Below are positions 39,749 to 46,697 of a stretch of DNA of 64,000 bases, one piece after another; position 1 is the stretch's first letter, and each line of letters opens with the position of its first letter. The notes beneath the pieces are model-generated. The model saw only the letters and a list, made by a program, of their open reading frames with translations, did no database searches and had not been told where the DNA came from. The DNA comes from Salinarimonadaceae bacterium. GTDB lineage: Bacteria; Pseudomonadota; Alphaproteobacteria; Rhizobiales; Beijerinckiaceae. A program made the position numbers and the translations under genes. The stretch spans positions 1-64,000 of the forward strand of contig REDO01000051.1 of NCBI GenBank assembly GCA_007693435.1, in the 5' to 3' direction.

Positions 39749-40600
39749 CTACTGCGCCCAATCCTGCCACTCGGATCCGCGTCCCGTTCCCGGGCGCGGC
39801 ATCGAGGTGTTCACGCCGTTGATGGCGCGCAGCTCGCGGGAGCGGGCGGCGATCCAGTCGAGATGGGGCGCGATCGGCGTAATCGCGGTCGAGCCGCCGC
39901 AGGCGGTGCGCCCGGTTTCCCCGGTTGCGCCGCTCGACCAACTTACGAGGCCGATCAGCCCGTACGTTCCAGGATCGCCCCGCAGGATAGGGCCGCCGGA
40001 ATCGCCCTGGCAGGCGCCGGCGCCGGCGCGTTCGGAATTGCGCTCGCTGTCGGAGCCCATGAGCACCGTGTTGCCCATGCGTATTTCGCCGCGCAGGCGC
40101 AGGTAGGTGTAGCGGAGCACGCGCGCGCTGTTGCGGCGGCCGAAGGCGGTGGTGCCGAAGCCCGCGATCGTGACGTCCTCGCCCTCCATAGGACGGGCGA
40201 GGGGGACGAGCGGCATGGAGCGGAACTGGCGGCCGAAGGGGGCGTCGATGCGCAGGACCGCGATATCGGCGCCGGGCTGACGGCGCGGAGGAACGCCTGC
40301 TTCGAAAGTGGGGTGAAGCGCGGCGGCGATCGCCTCTCGCCTGATCGTCTGGAAGCGGCGATCGAGCCCGAAGACGCTGTAGCGCGCGCGGGCGAGGAGG
40401 CAATGCGCGGCGGTGAGGATGAGATCGTCGTCGATGAGCACGCCGGTGCACATTTCGCCGAGATCGCTTTCGATGCGAACGACGAAGGTGCGCAGACCGT
40501 CGGGATCGGTCGAGTTCGCGCCGCGCACGATCGCGTCCGCCGGCGCGGCGGCGACGAGACAGAACAACATCGCGAGGGCGAGGGTCGTGCGCAGTTTCAT
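39749..40600 (-). CDS. Secreted trypsin-like serine protease A
   Basis: A 283-residue S1-family protease with a Sec signal peptide (cut expected after ADA at residue 23). The mature chain would begin IVRG, as in activated trypsin. The triad is His66 (LTAAHC), Asp112 (DIAVLRI) and Ser201 (CQGDSGGPI). It lies antisense inside the GTA cluster, in tandem with a paralogue. No inhibitor gene is adjacent. Periplasmic or extracellular action is expected. Confidence 0.9.
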   Translation of the reverse strand: MKLRTTLALAMLFCLVAAAPADAIVRGANSTDPDGLRTFVVRIESDLGEMCTGVLIDDDLILTAAHCLLARARYSVFGLDRRFQTIRREAIAAALHPTFEAGVPPRRQPGADIAVLRIDAPFGRQFRSMPLVPLARPMEGEDVTIAGFGTTAFGRRNSARVLRYTYLRLRGEIRMGNTVLMGSDSERNSERAGAGACQGDSGGPILRGDPGTYGLIGLVSWSSGATGETGRTACGGSTAITPIAPHLDWIAARSRELRAINGVNTSMPRPGTGRGSEWQDWAQ

Positions 40601-40652
40601 GACCCACTGTTTCGCGGTTTCACGCGCAAGACAAGACAGTATTCGTCACAGG

Positions 40653-41420
40653 TCAGCGCCATCGCGCCGCACGTCCCCAGCGGGACATCGTGGCGTCGAT
40701 CCACGACCGCTGGGGCCCGAGCCGTACGCCTTGGCTGAGCTCGCCGCAAGCGCGACCGCCCGTGCCGGTGCTCCAGGTCGTGACGGCGAAGACCGCGCCG
40801 TCCGGCGACGCGATCGGGCCGCCCGAATCGCCCTCGCACGCCCCCCTCGTTTGTCCGCGCGGCGCCGACAGCCAGACGAGGACGGCGCTTGGGCCATAGG
40901 GCTCGACGATCGGCAGCTCGACCCGGTGGAAAGCGCCGGTCATCCGGCCGGTTCGATCGCTCTCGTCGCGCGTGCCGTAACCGCCGAGCGCGGCGACCGC
41001 GCCGGAGCGCAGATCCGCGCCAGTAAGGATCGCTGGCTCGAATCGCGCCGGTAGAGGGCGCGTCACACGCAACAGAGCCAGATCGATCGAACGCCGCCGG
41101 GTCCTGATCGCATCCGCGTCGTATTCGGGATGGACGACGATGTCGGCGATCTCGAGCAGGACCGGCGTCCCGTCATCGGCGCGAAAATGCGCGCGATGTT
41201 CGGGAGCGCGCGTCACGCAATGCGCCGCCGTCGCAATCACGTCGTCGGCGAGCACGACGCCCGAACAGACGCCGCCGTTCGAGCCCAGAACCATGATCGT
41301 CGCGGCGGCGAGGGGGCCGTTGTCCGGCGCGCCGCCGACCACCGCAAAGGCGTGGGGCGACGACGCCAGCAGGCCGGCCGTCAGGGCCATGGCCGCCGCG
41401 CGGCGGACGATTCGGGACAT
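40653..41420 (-). CDS. Secreted trypsin-like serine protease B
   Basis: A 255-residue S1 protease, paralogous to the next gene. The signal peptide ends AFA and the mature chain would start VVGG at 27-30. The triad is His67 (ATAAHC), Asp113 (SIDLALLRV) and Ser199 (CEGDSGGPI). The start is uncertain: ATG at 41420 or 41438, neither with a good ribosome site. Its 5' end is only 21 bases from the start of the divergent GTA connector gene. Confidence 0.88.
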   Translation of the reverse strand: MSRIVRRAAAMALTAGLLASSPHAFAVVGGAPDNGPLAAATIMVLGSNGGVCSGVVLADDVIATAAHCVTRAPEHRAHFRADDGTPVLLEIADIVVHPEYDADAIRTRRRSIDLALLRVTRPLPARFEPAILTGADLRSGAVAALGGYGTRDESDRTGRMTGAFHRVELPIVEPYGPSAVLVWLSAPRGQTRGACEGDSGGPIASPDGAVFAVTTWSTGTGGRACGELSQGVRLGPQRSWIDATMSRWGRAARWR

Positions 41421-41441
41421 TGGCAAGAAGGATCGCATCTC

Positions 41442-42017
41442 ATGATTCCGATACTCGTCGCGGCGCCCGCCGTCGAGCCCATATCGCTCGCCGAGGCGCG
41501 GGCCTACGTGCGACTTGACGACCCGGAGGCCGCTTTCGCCGAGGATGGGCTGATCGAAAGTCTTGTCGCGGCCGCCCGTCTTGCCGTCGAGGCGGCGACG
41601 CGGCTCAAGCTGATCGCTCAGACCTGGCGATTGTCCATAGCGACGCCGCCAGCGAGCCGGGCTATCAGGCTGCCGCTGTCGCCGGTTGCAGGCGTCATCG
41701 AGATCCGCGTCTTCGACGGCGCCGGACTCGCGAGCGTCGTAGATCCGCAGCTCTATCGTCTTCGGCAAGGGGTTCAGCCGCCGGTCGTGGAGTTGGAGCA
41801 AGGATTTCCCTCGGCCCCTGGCGGAATGGAGATCGACGTCGTGGCCGGATTCGGCGAAGCCCCAGCGAGCGTTCCCGCGCCCTTGCGTCAGGCGATCCGC
41901 GCGCTCGTCGCGCGCTGGTTCGAGGAAAGGGGCGACGGCGCTGCGCAAGCGCAAGCGGCGCTCCCCGCCGATGTCGCGCTCGCCATCGCTCCCTATCGCG
42001 ACATCCGCCTGCGCTGA
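41442..42017 (+). CDS. GTA head-tail connector (g6)
   Basis: A 192-residue adaptor resembling phage head-tail connector proteins (gp6-like), with PISLAEARAYVRLDD near 17-31 and a C-terminal helical part (RQAIRALVARWFEER). AAGGAT lies about ten bases before the ATG. Transcription from the GTA promoter would have to cross the two antisense protease genes to reach it, unless there is an internal promoter inside protease B. Confidence 0.85.
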   Translation: MIPILVAAPAVEPISLAEARAYVRLDDPEAAFAEDGLIESLVAAARLAVEAATRLKLIAQTWRLSIATPPASRAIRLPLSPVAGVIEIRVFDGAGLASVVDPQLYRLRQGVQPPVVELEQGFPSAPGGMEIDVVAGFGEAPASVPAPLRQAIRALVARWFEERGDGAAQAQAALPADVALAIAPYRDIRLR

Positions 42018-42049
42018 GGCGCGCCCTTCCCGGAGCAAGGAGAATCCTC

Positions 42050-42379
42050 ATGCCGCGCAGCACCATCGGCGCGCGCCGCCGCCTGTTCATCATCGAGACG
42101 CCGCTCGACGCGCCAGACCATTTCGGCGGCTTCGTGCGCAGCTTCGAGCCGGGACCGCCCGTCTGGGGCGCTCTTGAGCCCATAGCGGCCGACGAGCGCC
42201 GCGATGGCGGGCGTGTCGAAGAGGTGGCGACGCACCGCGTGCGCATGCGGCCGCGCGCGCCCTTCGCGCCCGGCGCGCGCCTTGCGCTCGGACCCCGGCG
42301 TTTCCGGATTCGCGCGACCCGCGAGGCGGACGCGGCGGGGCGGGAATTCGTCTGTCTCGTCGAGGAGATCAAGCCGTGA
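42050..42379 (+). CDS. GTA head closure/adaptor protein (g7)
   Basis: A 109-residue beta-rich protein at the g7 position, of the phage head-tail adaptor family, seen from GARRRLFIIETP and the central VWGALEPI stretch. SD AAGGAG precedes. Its stop overlaps the next GTG start (GTGA). Confidence 0.83.
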   Translation: MPRSTIGARRRLFIIETPLDAPDHFGGFVRSFEPGPPVWGALEPIAADERRDGGRVEEVATHRVRMRPRAPFAPGARLALGPRRFRIRATREADAAGREFVCLVEEIKP

Positions 42380-42786
42380 CCGGACCCATCCTCGCCCTGC
42401 GCAAGGCGCTTCTCGCCCATCTCGGAGCGGACGTCGCGCTTCTCGCCGCGATGGGCGGAACGCTGCGCCTGCACGAGGAGCCGCCGCGCGGCGACGCGCC
42501 CGTTTACGCCCATTTCGGCGATGCGCGCGCCGACGACTGGTCGGGCGAAGGGCATGACGGCTGCGAGCAGGAGCTTTCCATCATCGTGCGCGCACGACCG
42601 GGCTCGGCGGCTTTGGCGCTCGCAGCCGCCGACCGGATGGCGGAGCTGATCCACGACGCCTCGCCCCCGCTCGAGGGGCATCGCCTCGTCAATCTGCGCG
42701 TCCGGGCCTGCGAGATCGCCCGCGACGAGCGCAGCGGCTTCGCCCGCGCGACGCTGCGCGTTCGGGCCGTGACCGAGCGGCTTTGA
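42376..42786 (+). CDS. GTA tail terminator, DUF3168 (g8)
   Basis: A 136-residue DUF3168 protein, the ring that caps the tail tube. Characteristic are LRKALLAHL near the start, VYAHFGDARADDW and the LSIIVRARPGS strand. It starts with GTG, coupled to the previous gene. Confidence 0.88.
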   Translation: MTGPILALRKALLAHLGADVALLAAMGGTLRLHEEPPRGDAPVYAHFGDARADDWSGEGHDGCEQELSIIVRARPGSAALALAAADRMAELIHDASPPLEGHRLVNLRVRACEIARDERSGFARATLRVRAVTERL

Positions 42787-42820
42787 GTCGCGCAGGTTTT
42801 CCCAACGAAAGGATCGGAAC

Positions 42821-43228
42821 ATGGCGGCACAGAAGGGGAAGGATCTTCTCCTGAAGATCCACGACGGCGACGGGTTCGTCGCGATCGCCGGGCTGAGGGC
42901 GCGACAGATCGCTTTCAACGCGGAGGCGGTGGACGTCACGCATGCGGAATCGGCCGGGCGCTGGCGCGAACTGCTCGGCGGCGCCGGCGTGCGGCGCGCC
43001 GCCGTGTCCGGCTCCGGCGTGTTCCGCGACGCCTCATCCGACGCGCTCCTGCGCGAGGCGTTCTTCGCCGGCGGCGTGTGTGACTTTCGCATGGACATCC
43101 CCGATTTCGGGGCGATCACCGGTCCGTTCCAGATCGTTGCGCTCGAATATCGCGGCGAGCATGCGGGGGAAGTGACCTTCGAGATCGCGCTGGAATCCGC
43201 CGGCGCCGTCGCTTTCGAAGCAGCGTGA
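42821..43228 (+). CDS. GTA major tail tube protein (g9)
   Basis: A 135-residue tail tube subunit of the TIGR02126-like family, beginning AAQKGKDLLLKI and containing DVTHAESAGRWRELL and FRMDIPDFGAITGPFQI. It assembles in hexameric rings between terminator and distal tail. Confidence 0.9.
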   Translation: MAAQKGKDLLLKIHDGDGFVAIAGLRARQIAFNAEAVDVTHAESAGRWRELLGGAGVRRAAVSGSGVFRDASSDALLREAFFAGGVCDFRMDIPDFGAITGPFQIVALEYRGEHAGEVTFEIALESAGAVAFEAA

Positions 43229-43239
43229 GGAGGGCGTTC

Positions 43240-43581
43240 ATGGCCAATCGCAGAAGGGGCGAGGCTGAAGTTCTGGCGGACGGGCGCGTCTATCGGCTCC
43301 GCCTGACGCTCGGCGCTCTCGCCGAACTGGAAGAGGCGTTCGCGGTGGATGATCTCACCGCGCTCGCAGACAGGTTCAACACCGGCCGGCTCGCCTCGCG
43401 CGACATCGTGACGATCCTCGCAGCCGCCATGCGCGGCGCCGGCCACGACGTCAGCGACGCGGACGTCGCCGCTATGTCCTGCGAGGGAGGCGTCGCGCCG
43501 CTCGCGGAAGCCGCGCTCGCCGCGCTGGAGGCCGCGTTCGGAGCCACGCCCGCGGACCCTCGGCAAGCGCAGGCGGAATGA
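43240..43581 (+). CDS. GTA tail assembly chaperone (g10)
   Basis: A 113-residue GTA_gp10-type protein, with RLRLTLGALAELEEAF near 20-35. The ATG at 43240 has GAGGAGGG upstream; the frame is open five codons earlier. Its stop overlaps the next gene by ATGA. Tail chaperones coat the tape measure before tube polymerisation. Confidence 0.87.
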   Translation: MANRRRGEAEVLADGRVYRLRLTLGALAELEEAFAVDDLTALADRFNTGRLASRDIVTILAAAMRGAGHDVSDADVAAMSCEGGVAPLAEAALAALEAAFGATPADPRQAQAE

Positions 43582-43781
43582 GCGAGGCGGCGCCGGCCGC
43601 CTTCCCCTGGGAGGAGGCCATGGCCTTCTGCCTCGGCCGCCTGCGCTGGACGCCCCGAGATTTCTGGAACGCGACGCCGCGAGAACTCGCCGCCGCGCTC
43701 GACGGGAGCGGCGCCGCCTCGCGCGCACAGGCGCCCACGCGAGCGGTCCTCGCGGCCTTGATGGCTCGCTTTCCCGACTGA
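43578..43781 (+). CDS. Second GTA tail chaperone (rcc01693-like, g10.1)
   Basis: A 67-residue protein of the small rcc01693/DUF2376 group, recognised by FPWEEAMAFCLGRLRWTPRDFW and TPREL. Coupled to g10 by a 4-base overlap, an arrangement that replaces the frameshifted G/GT chaperones of lambda. Confidence 0.87.
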   Translation: MSEAAPAAFPWEEAMAFCLGRLRWTPRDFWNATPRELAAALDGSGAASRAQAPTRAVLAALMARFPD

Positions 43782-43815
43782 CCCTTTCAAGGCCGCACGC
43801 TATCGGAGACGATCC

Positions 43816-44382
43816 ATGGACCCCACGCTTCGCCCCGGCGACGAGCGCCACGAACTGCAACGCCGCGCCGAGGAGATCGAACGCCTGCGCGCGGTTTCGG
43901 AGCGTCTGGGAACGAGCCTCGCTGACGCTTTCGGCAAGGGCGCCGCCGAGGGCGGTCGCTTTGACCGCACGCTTCAGGGCCTGCGGCGCTCGCTCGTTGA
44001 TTTCGGCCTGCGCATGGCGCGCGCGCCTTTGCAGCAGATGATCCGACAGGGCGTTTCGACGCTGATACAGGGCGTCGGCGCAGGGGGCTTTTCGCAGCAG
44101 GGCGTCGTGCGTCCCTTCGCGAAGGGGGGGGTCGTCGCTTCGCCGACCTTCTTTCCGATGCGTGGCGGGGCGGGGCTGATGGGAGAGGCCGGGCCGGAGG
44201 CGATCATGCCGCTTTCGCGCGGCCCCGACGGCCGTCTCGGCGTCGCCGCCGCTCGCGGTGAGCGCCCGGTGTCGATCACCGTCAACATCGCGACGCCGGA
44301 CGCGCAGAGCTTTCGTCGCTCCGAGGCGCAGGTCTCCGCCGCGCTCGCCCGCGCCGTCGCGCGCGGGCGGCGGGCGATGTGA
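43816..44382 (+). CDS. GTA short tail tape measure protein (g11)
   Basis: A 188-residue mini tape measure. A charged N-terminal helix (about 10-35) leads to a hydrophobic stretch and the common C-terminal motif FAKGGVVASPTFFPM...GEAGPEAIMPL. Its short length predicts a short tail. A run of eight G at 44124-44131 lies within the Lys-Gly-Gly-Val codons; the frame is intact. Confidence 0.85.
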   Translation: MDPTLRPGDERHELQRRAEEIERLRAVSERLGTSLADAFGKGAAEGGRFDRTLQGLRRSLVDFGLRMARAPLQQMIRQGVSTLIQGVGAGGFSQQGVVRPFAKGGVVASPTFFPMRGGAGLMGEAGPEAIMPLSRGPDGRLGVAAARGERPVSITVNIATPDAQSFRRSEAQVSAALARAVARGRRAM

Positions 44383-44387
44383 TGAGG

Positions 44388-44627
44388 TCACGCAGCAGCG
44401 AGGATCGCGGCGATTTCGTCCTTCAGAATCATGCGACGTCGACGAAGGTCTTCTTCCGTCTCTTCCGAGGTCGGCTCGACGCGCGTCTCCATCCGATGAA
44501 CCGCGCGATTGATCTCGTGATACTCGGCCGCCAGCCGCGCGAAATGCGCGTCCGACTGCTTCAGCTCGCGGATGCGCTCGACATGCTCGGGAAAGTCCTC
44601 GGCGAGTTCGTGGGGCGTATGTGCCAT
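44388..44627 (-). CDS. YdcH-family (DUF465) protein, antisense in the GTA cluster
   Basis: A 79-residue all-helical protein matching YdcH/DUF465: HELAEDFPEHVERIRELK, HFARLAAEYHEINRAVHRMET and the ending RRMILKDEIAAIL. The function is unknown in the family. It is on the minus strand between tape measure and distal-tail genes. Its 3' end is five bases from the tape measure stop. Confidence 0.88.
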   Translation of the reverse strand: MAHTPHELAEDFPEHVERIRELKQSDAHFARLAAEYHEINRAVHRMETRVEPTSEETEEDLRRRRMILKDEIAAILAAA

Positions 44628-44739
44628 GGGCGGCTTCCTCCGTTTTCGGTTTCTTCAGCACATGAACCGATCACGCCGCCGCGGGCCTTGATCGTGGTCA
44701 AACGGCGTCGGTTTCGACGCGGTTTCAGGAGCAATTCCC

Positions 44740-45378
44740 ATGGATCAGCCCTTTCACGAAGTCCGCTTTCCTCTCGACGTGGCGCTTGGGTCGCGTGGCG
44801 GGCCGGTTCGACGAACCGACATCGTTTCGCTGGCCTCCGGCGCAGAGCAACGCAACGCCCGCTGGGCGCGCTCGCGCCGGCGCTACGACGCGGGTCTCGG
44901 GGTTCGCTCCCTCAACGCGCTGCATGAAGTCATCGACTTCTTCGAGGAGCGGCGCGGGAGGCTTATCGGCTTTCGTCTGCACGACCGGATGGACTGGAAA
45001 TCCTGTCCGCCGTCGGGCGTGCCGACGCCTCTCGACCAGCCTCTCGGGGCCGGCGACTGGGAGCGCGTCATCTTCCAGCTCCGCAAGACTTATGGCGGCG
45101 CTTTCGCGCCTTACGAGCGCCCGATCGTCAAGCCCGTCGCGGGGAGTGTGTGTATCGCCGTGGCCGGGATCGAGCTCGTCGAGGGAGAGGGCTTCGAATG
45201 CGATCCAGCGACCGGACTCGTCACGCTAGCGACAGCGCCAGATGCCGGGGCTCTCGTGACCGCCGGCTTCGCCTTCGACACGCCGGTGCGCTTTGACGTC
45301 GACGAACTCGACATCGACCTCTCCGCCTTCGAGGCGGGCGCGGCGCCGCGCATTCCCATGATCGAGATCGCGCCTTAA
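44740..45378 (+). CDS. GTA distal tail protein, DUF2460 (g12)
   Basis: A 212-residue TIGR02217/DUF2460 protein. Family signs are FHEVRFPLDVALGSRGGPV at the start, NARWARSRRRYDAG and IDFFEERRGRLIGFRLHDRMDW. It forms the distal ring joining the tube to the hub. An SD-like AGGAG is present upstream. Confidence 0.93.
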   Translation: MDQPFHEVRFPLDVALGSRGGPVRRTDIVSLASGAEQRNARWARSRRRYDAGLGVRSLNALHEVIDFFEERRGRLIGFRLHDRMDWKSCPPSGVPTPLDQPLGAGDWERVIFQLRKTYGGAFAPYERPIVKPVAGSVCIAVAGIELVEGEGFECDPATGLVTLATAPDAGALVTAGFAFDTPVRFDVDELDIDLSAFEAGAAPRIPMIEIAP

Positions 45379-45393
45379 GCGCAGGAGTTCTCC

Positions 45394-46266
45394 ATGCGAG
45401 ACATTCCTCACGACTTCGCCGCGCATCTCGCCGGCGAAACGACGACGCTTTGCCGTTGCTGGCGGCTCGTCCGCCGAGATGGCGTCGTACTCGGCTTCAC
45501 AGACCACGACGTCGACATCGCATTCGGCGAGACCGTTTTCGCGGCCCGCACGGGGCTCGAGGCGGCCGAGGCGACGGCGGAGCTCGGCTTCGCGGTGAGC
45601 GGCGGCGAGATCGCCGGCGCGCTCGTCTCCGCCGGGATCGCCGAGGACGACGTGGAGGCCGGGCTTTACGACGACGCGGGCGTCGAGACCTGGCTCGTCA
45701 ACTGGGCTGACCCGCAGCAGCGGATCCTGCTCGACCTGCATTCCATCGGGGAGATCAGACGGGCGGACGGCGCTTTCGTCGCGGAGCTGCGCGGTCTCGC
45801 CCACCGGCTCGACGAGGAACGCGGACGCCTCTACCGCGCCGCCTGCTCCGCCGATCTCGGAGACGACGCCTGCGGCGTCGCGATCACGCCGACCGAAGGC
45901 GTCGTCTCCGAGACGGACGGGGCGCTGACGCTGTCGGCCGATGCGTTGGAAACCTTCGGACTCGACTGGTTCACCGGCGGCGCGCTCACCTTCACGGGCG
46001 GCGCGAATGCCGGGCTCAAGGTCGAGATCCGCCTGCACCGCGCGGGCGGCGCGCTCGACCTCTGGCGCAGGACGCCGCGCCCCATCACGCCCGGCGACGC
46101 CTTTGTCGCGACGCCCGGCTGCGACAAGCGCTTCTCGACCTGCCGCGACCGCTTCGCCAACGCCGTCAACTTTCGCGGCTTTCCCCACATGCCCGGCAAC
46201 GATTTCATCCTGCGCGTGCCGCAGGAGGGCGAGCCCGGGCTCGACGGCGGCAGCCTGTTCCGATGA
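45394..46266 (+). CDS. GTA hub protein, DUF2163 (g13)
   Basis: A 290-residue DUF2163/TIGR02218 protein with TTTLCRCWRLVRRDGVVLGFTDHD near 17-40 and the cysteine pair region CDKRFSTCRDRFANAVNFRGFPH at 248-270. In R. capsulatus the equivalent hub protein binds an iron-sulfur cluster through such cysteines. Coupled to the next gene by ATGA. Confidence 0.93.
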   Translation: MRDIPHDFAAHLAGETTTLCRCWRLVRRDGVVLGFTDHDVDIAFGETVFAARTGLEAAEATAELGFAVSGGEIAGALVSAGIAEDDVEAGLYDDAGVETWLVNWADPQQRILLDLHSIGEIRRADGAFVAELRGLAHRLDEERGRLYRAACSADLGDDACGVAITPTEGVVSETDGALTLSADALETFGLDWFTGGALTFTGGANAGLKVEIRLHRAGGALDLWRRTPRPITPGDAFVATPGCDKRFSTCRDRFANAVNFRGFPHMPGNDFILRVPQEGEPGLDGGSLFR

Positions 46267-46697
46267 CGCCGCGCCAGGCCGAAATCGTCGCCGCCGCGCG
46301 CGGCTGGCTCGGCACGCCCTATCGCCATCAGGCCTCGCTGAAAGGCGTCGGCTGCGACTGCCTCGGATTGTTGCGGGGCGTCTGGCGCGAGGTGGTCGGG
46401 CCGGAGCCGGAGGCGCCCGGCGCGTACACGCCCGACTGGGCCGAGGCCGGCGGGCGGGAGGCGTTGCTGGGCGCGGCTACGCGGCATCTTCGCCCGCTTG
46501 CTGCGCTCGAGCCCGGAGCGGTGGTCCTCTTTCGCTGGCGCGACGGGTCGCCGGCGAAGCATTGCGGCGTCGCGACGTCGCGCGAAAGCGTGATCCACGC
46601 CCATGACGGGGCCTGCGTGGTCGAGGTGGCGCTCGCCGGCTGGCTGCGCCGTGGGCTCGCGGCCGTCTTCGCCTTTCCCGAACGGAGCGCGCCATGA
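46263..46697 (+). CDS. GTA NlpC/P60 cell-wall peptidase (g14)
   Basis: A 144-residue peptidase used to breach peptidoglycan during DNA entry. The catalytic Cys33 is in GCDCLGLLRG, His100 in AKHCGVA. TIGR02219-type. Overlaps both neighbours by four bases. Confidence 0.92.
   Translation: MTPRQAEIVAAARGWLGTPYRHQASLKGVGCDCLGLLRGVWREVVGPEPEAPGAYTPDWAEAGGREALLGAATRHLRPLAALEPGAVVLFRWRDGSPAKHCGVATSRESVIHAHDGACVVEVALAGWLRRGLAAVFAFPERSAP

Noticed and set aside
41695-44661. 988-residue minus-strand frame across the GTA tail genes
   Set aside because: It spans several well-supported plus-strand genes with coupled starts and ends; composition is that of a shadow frame.
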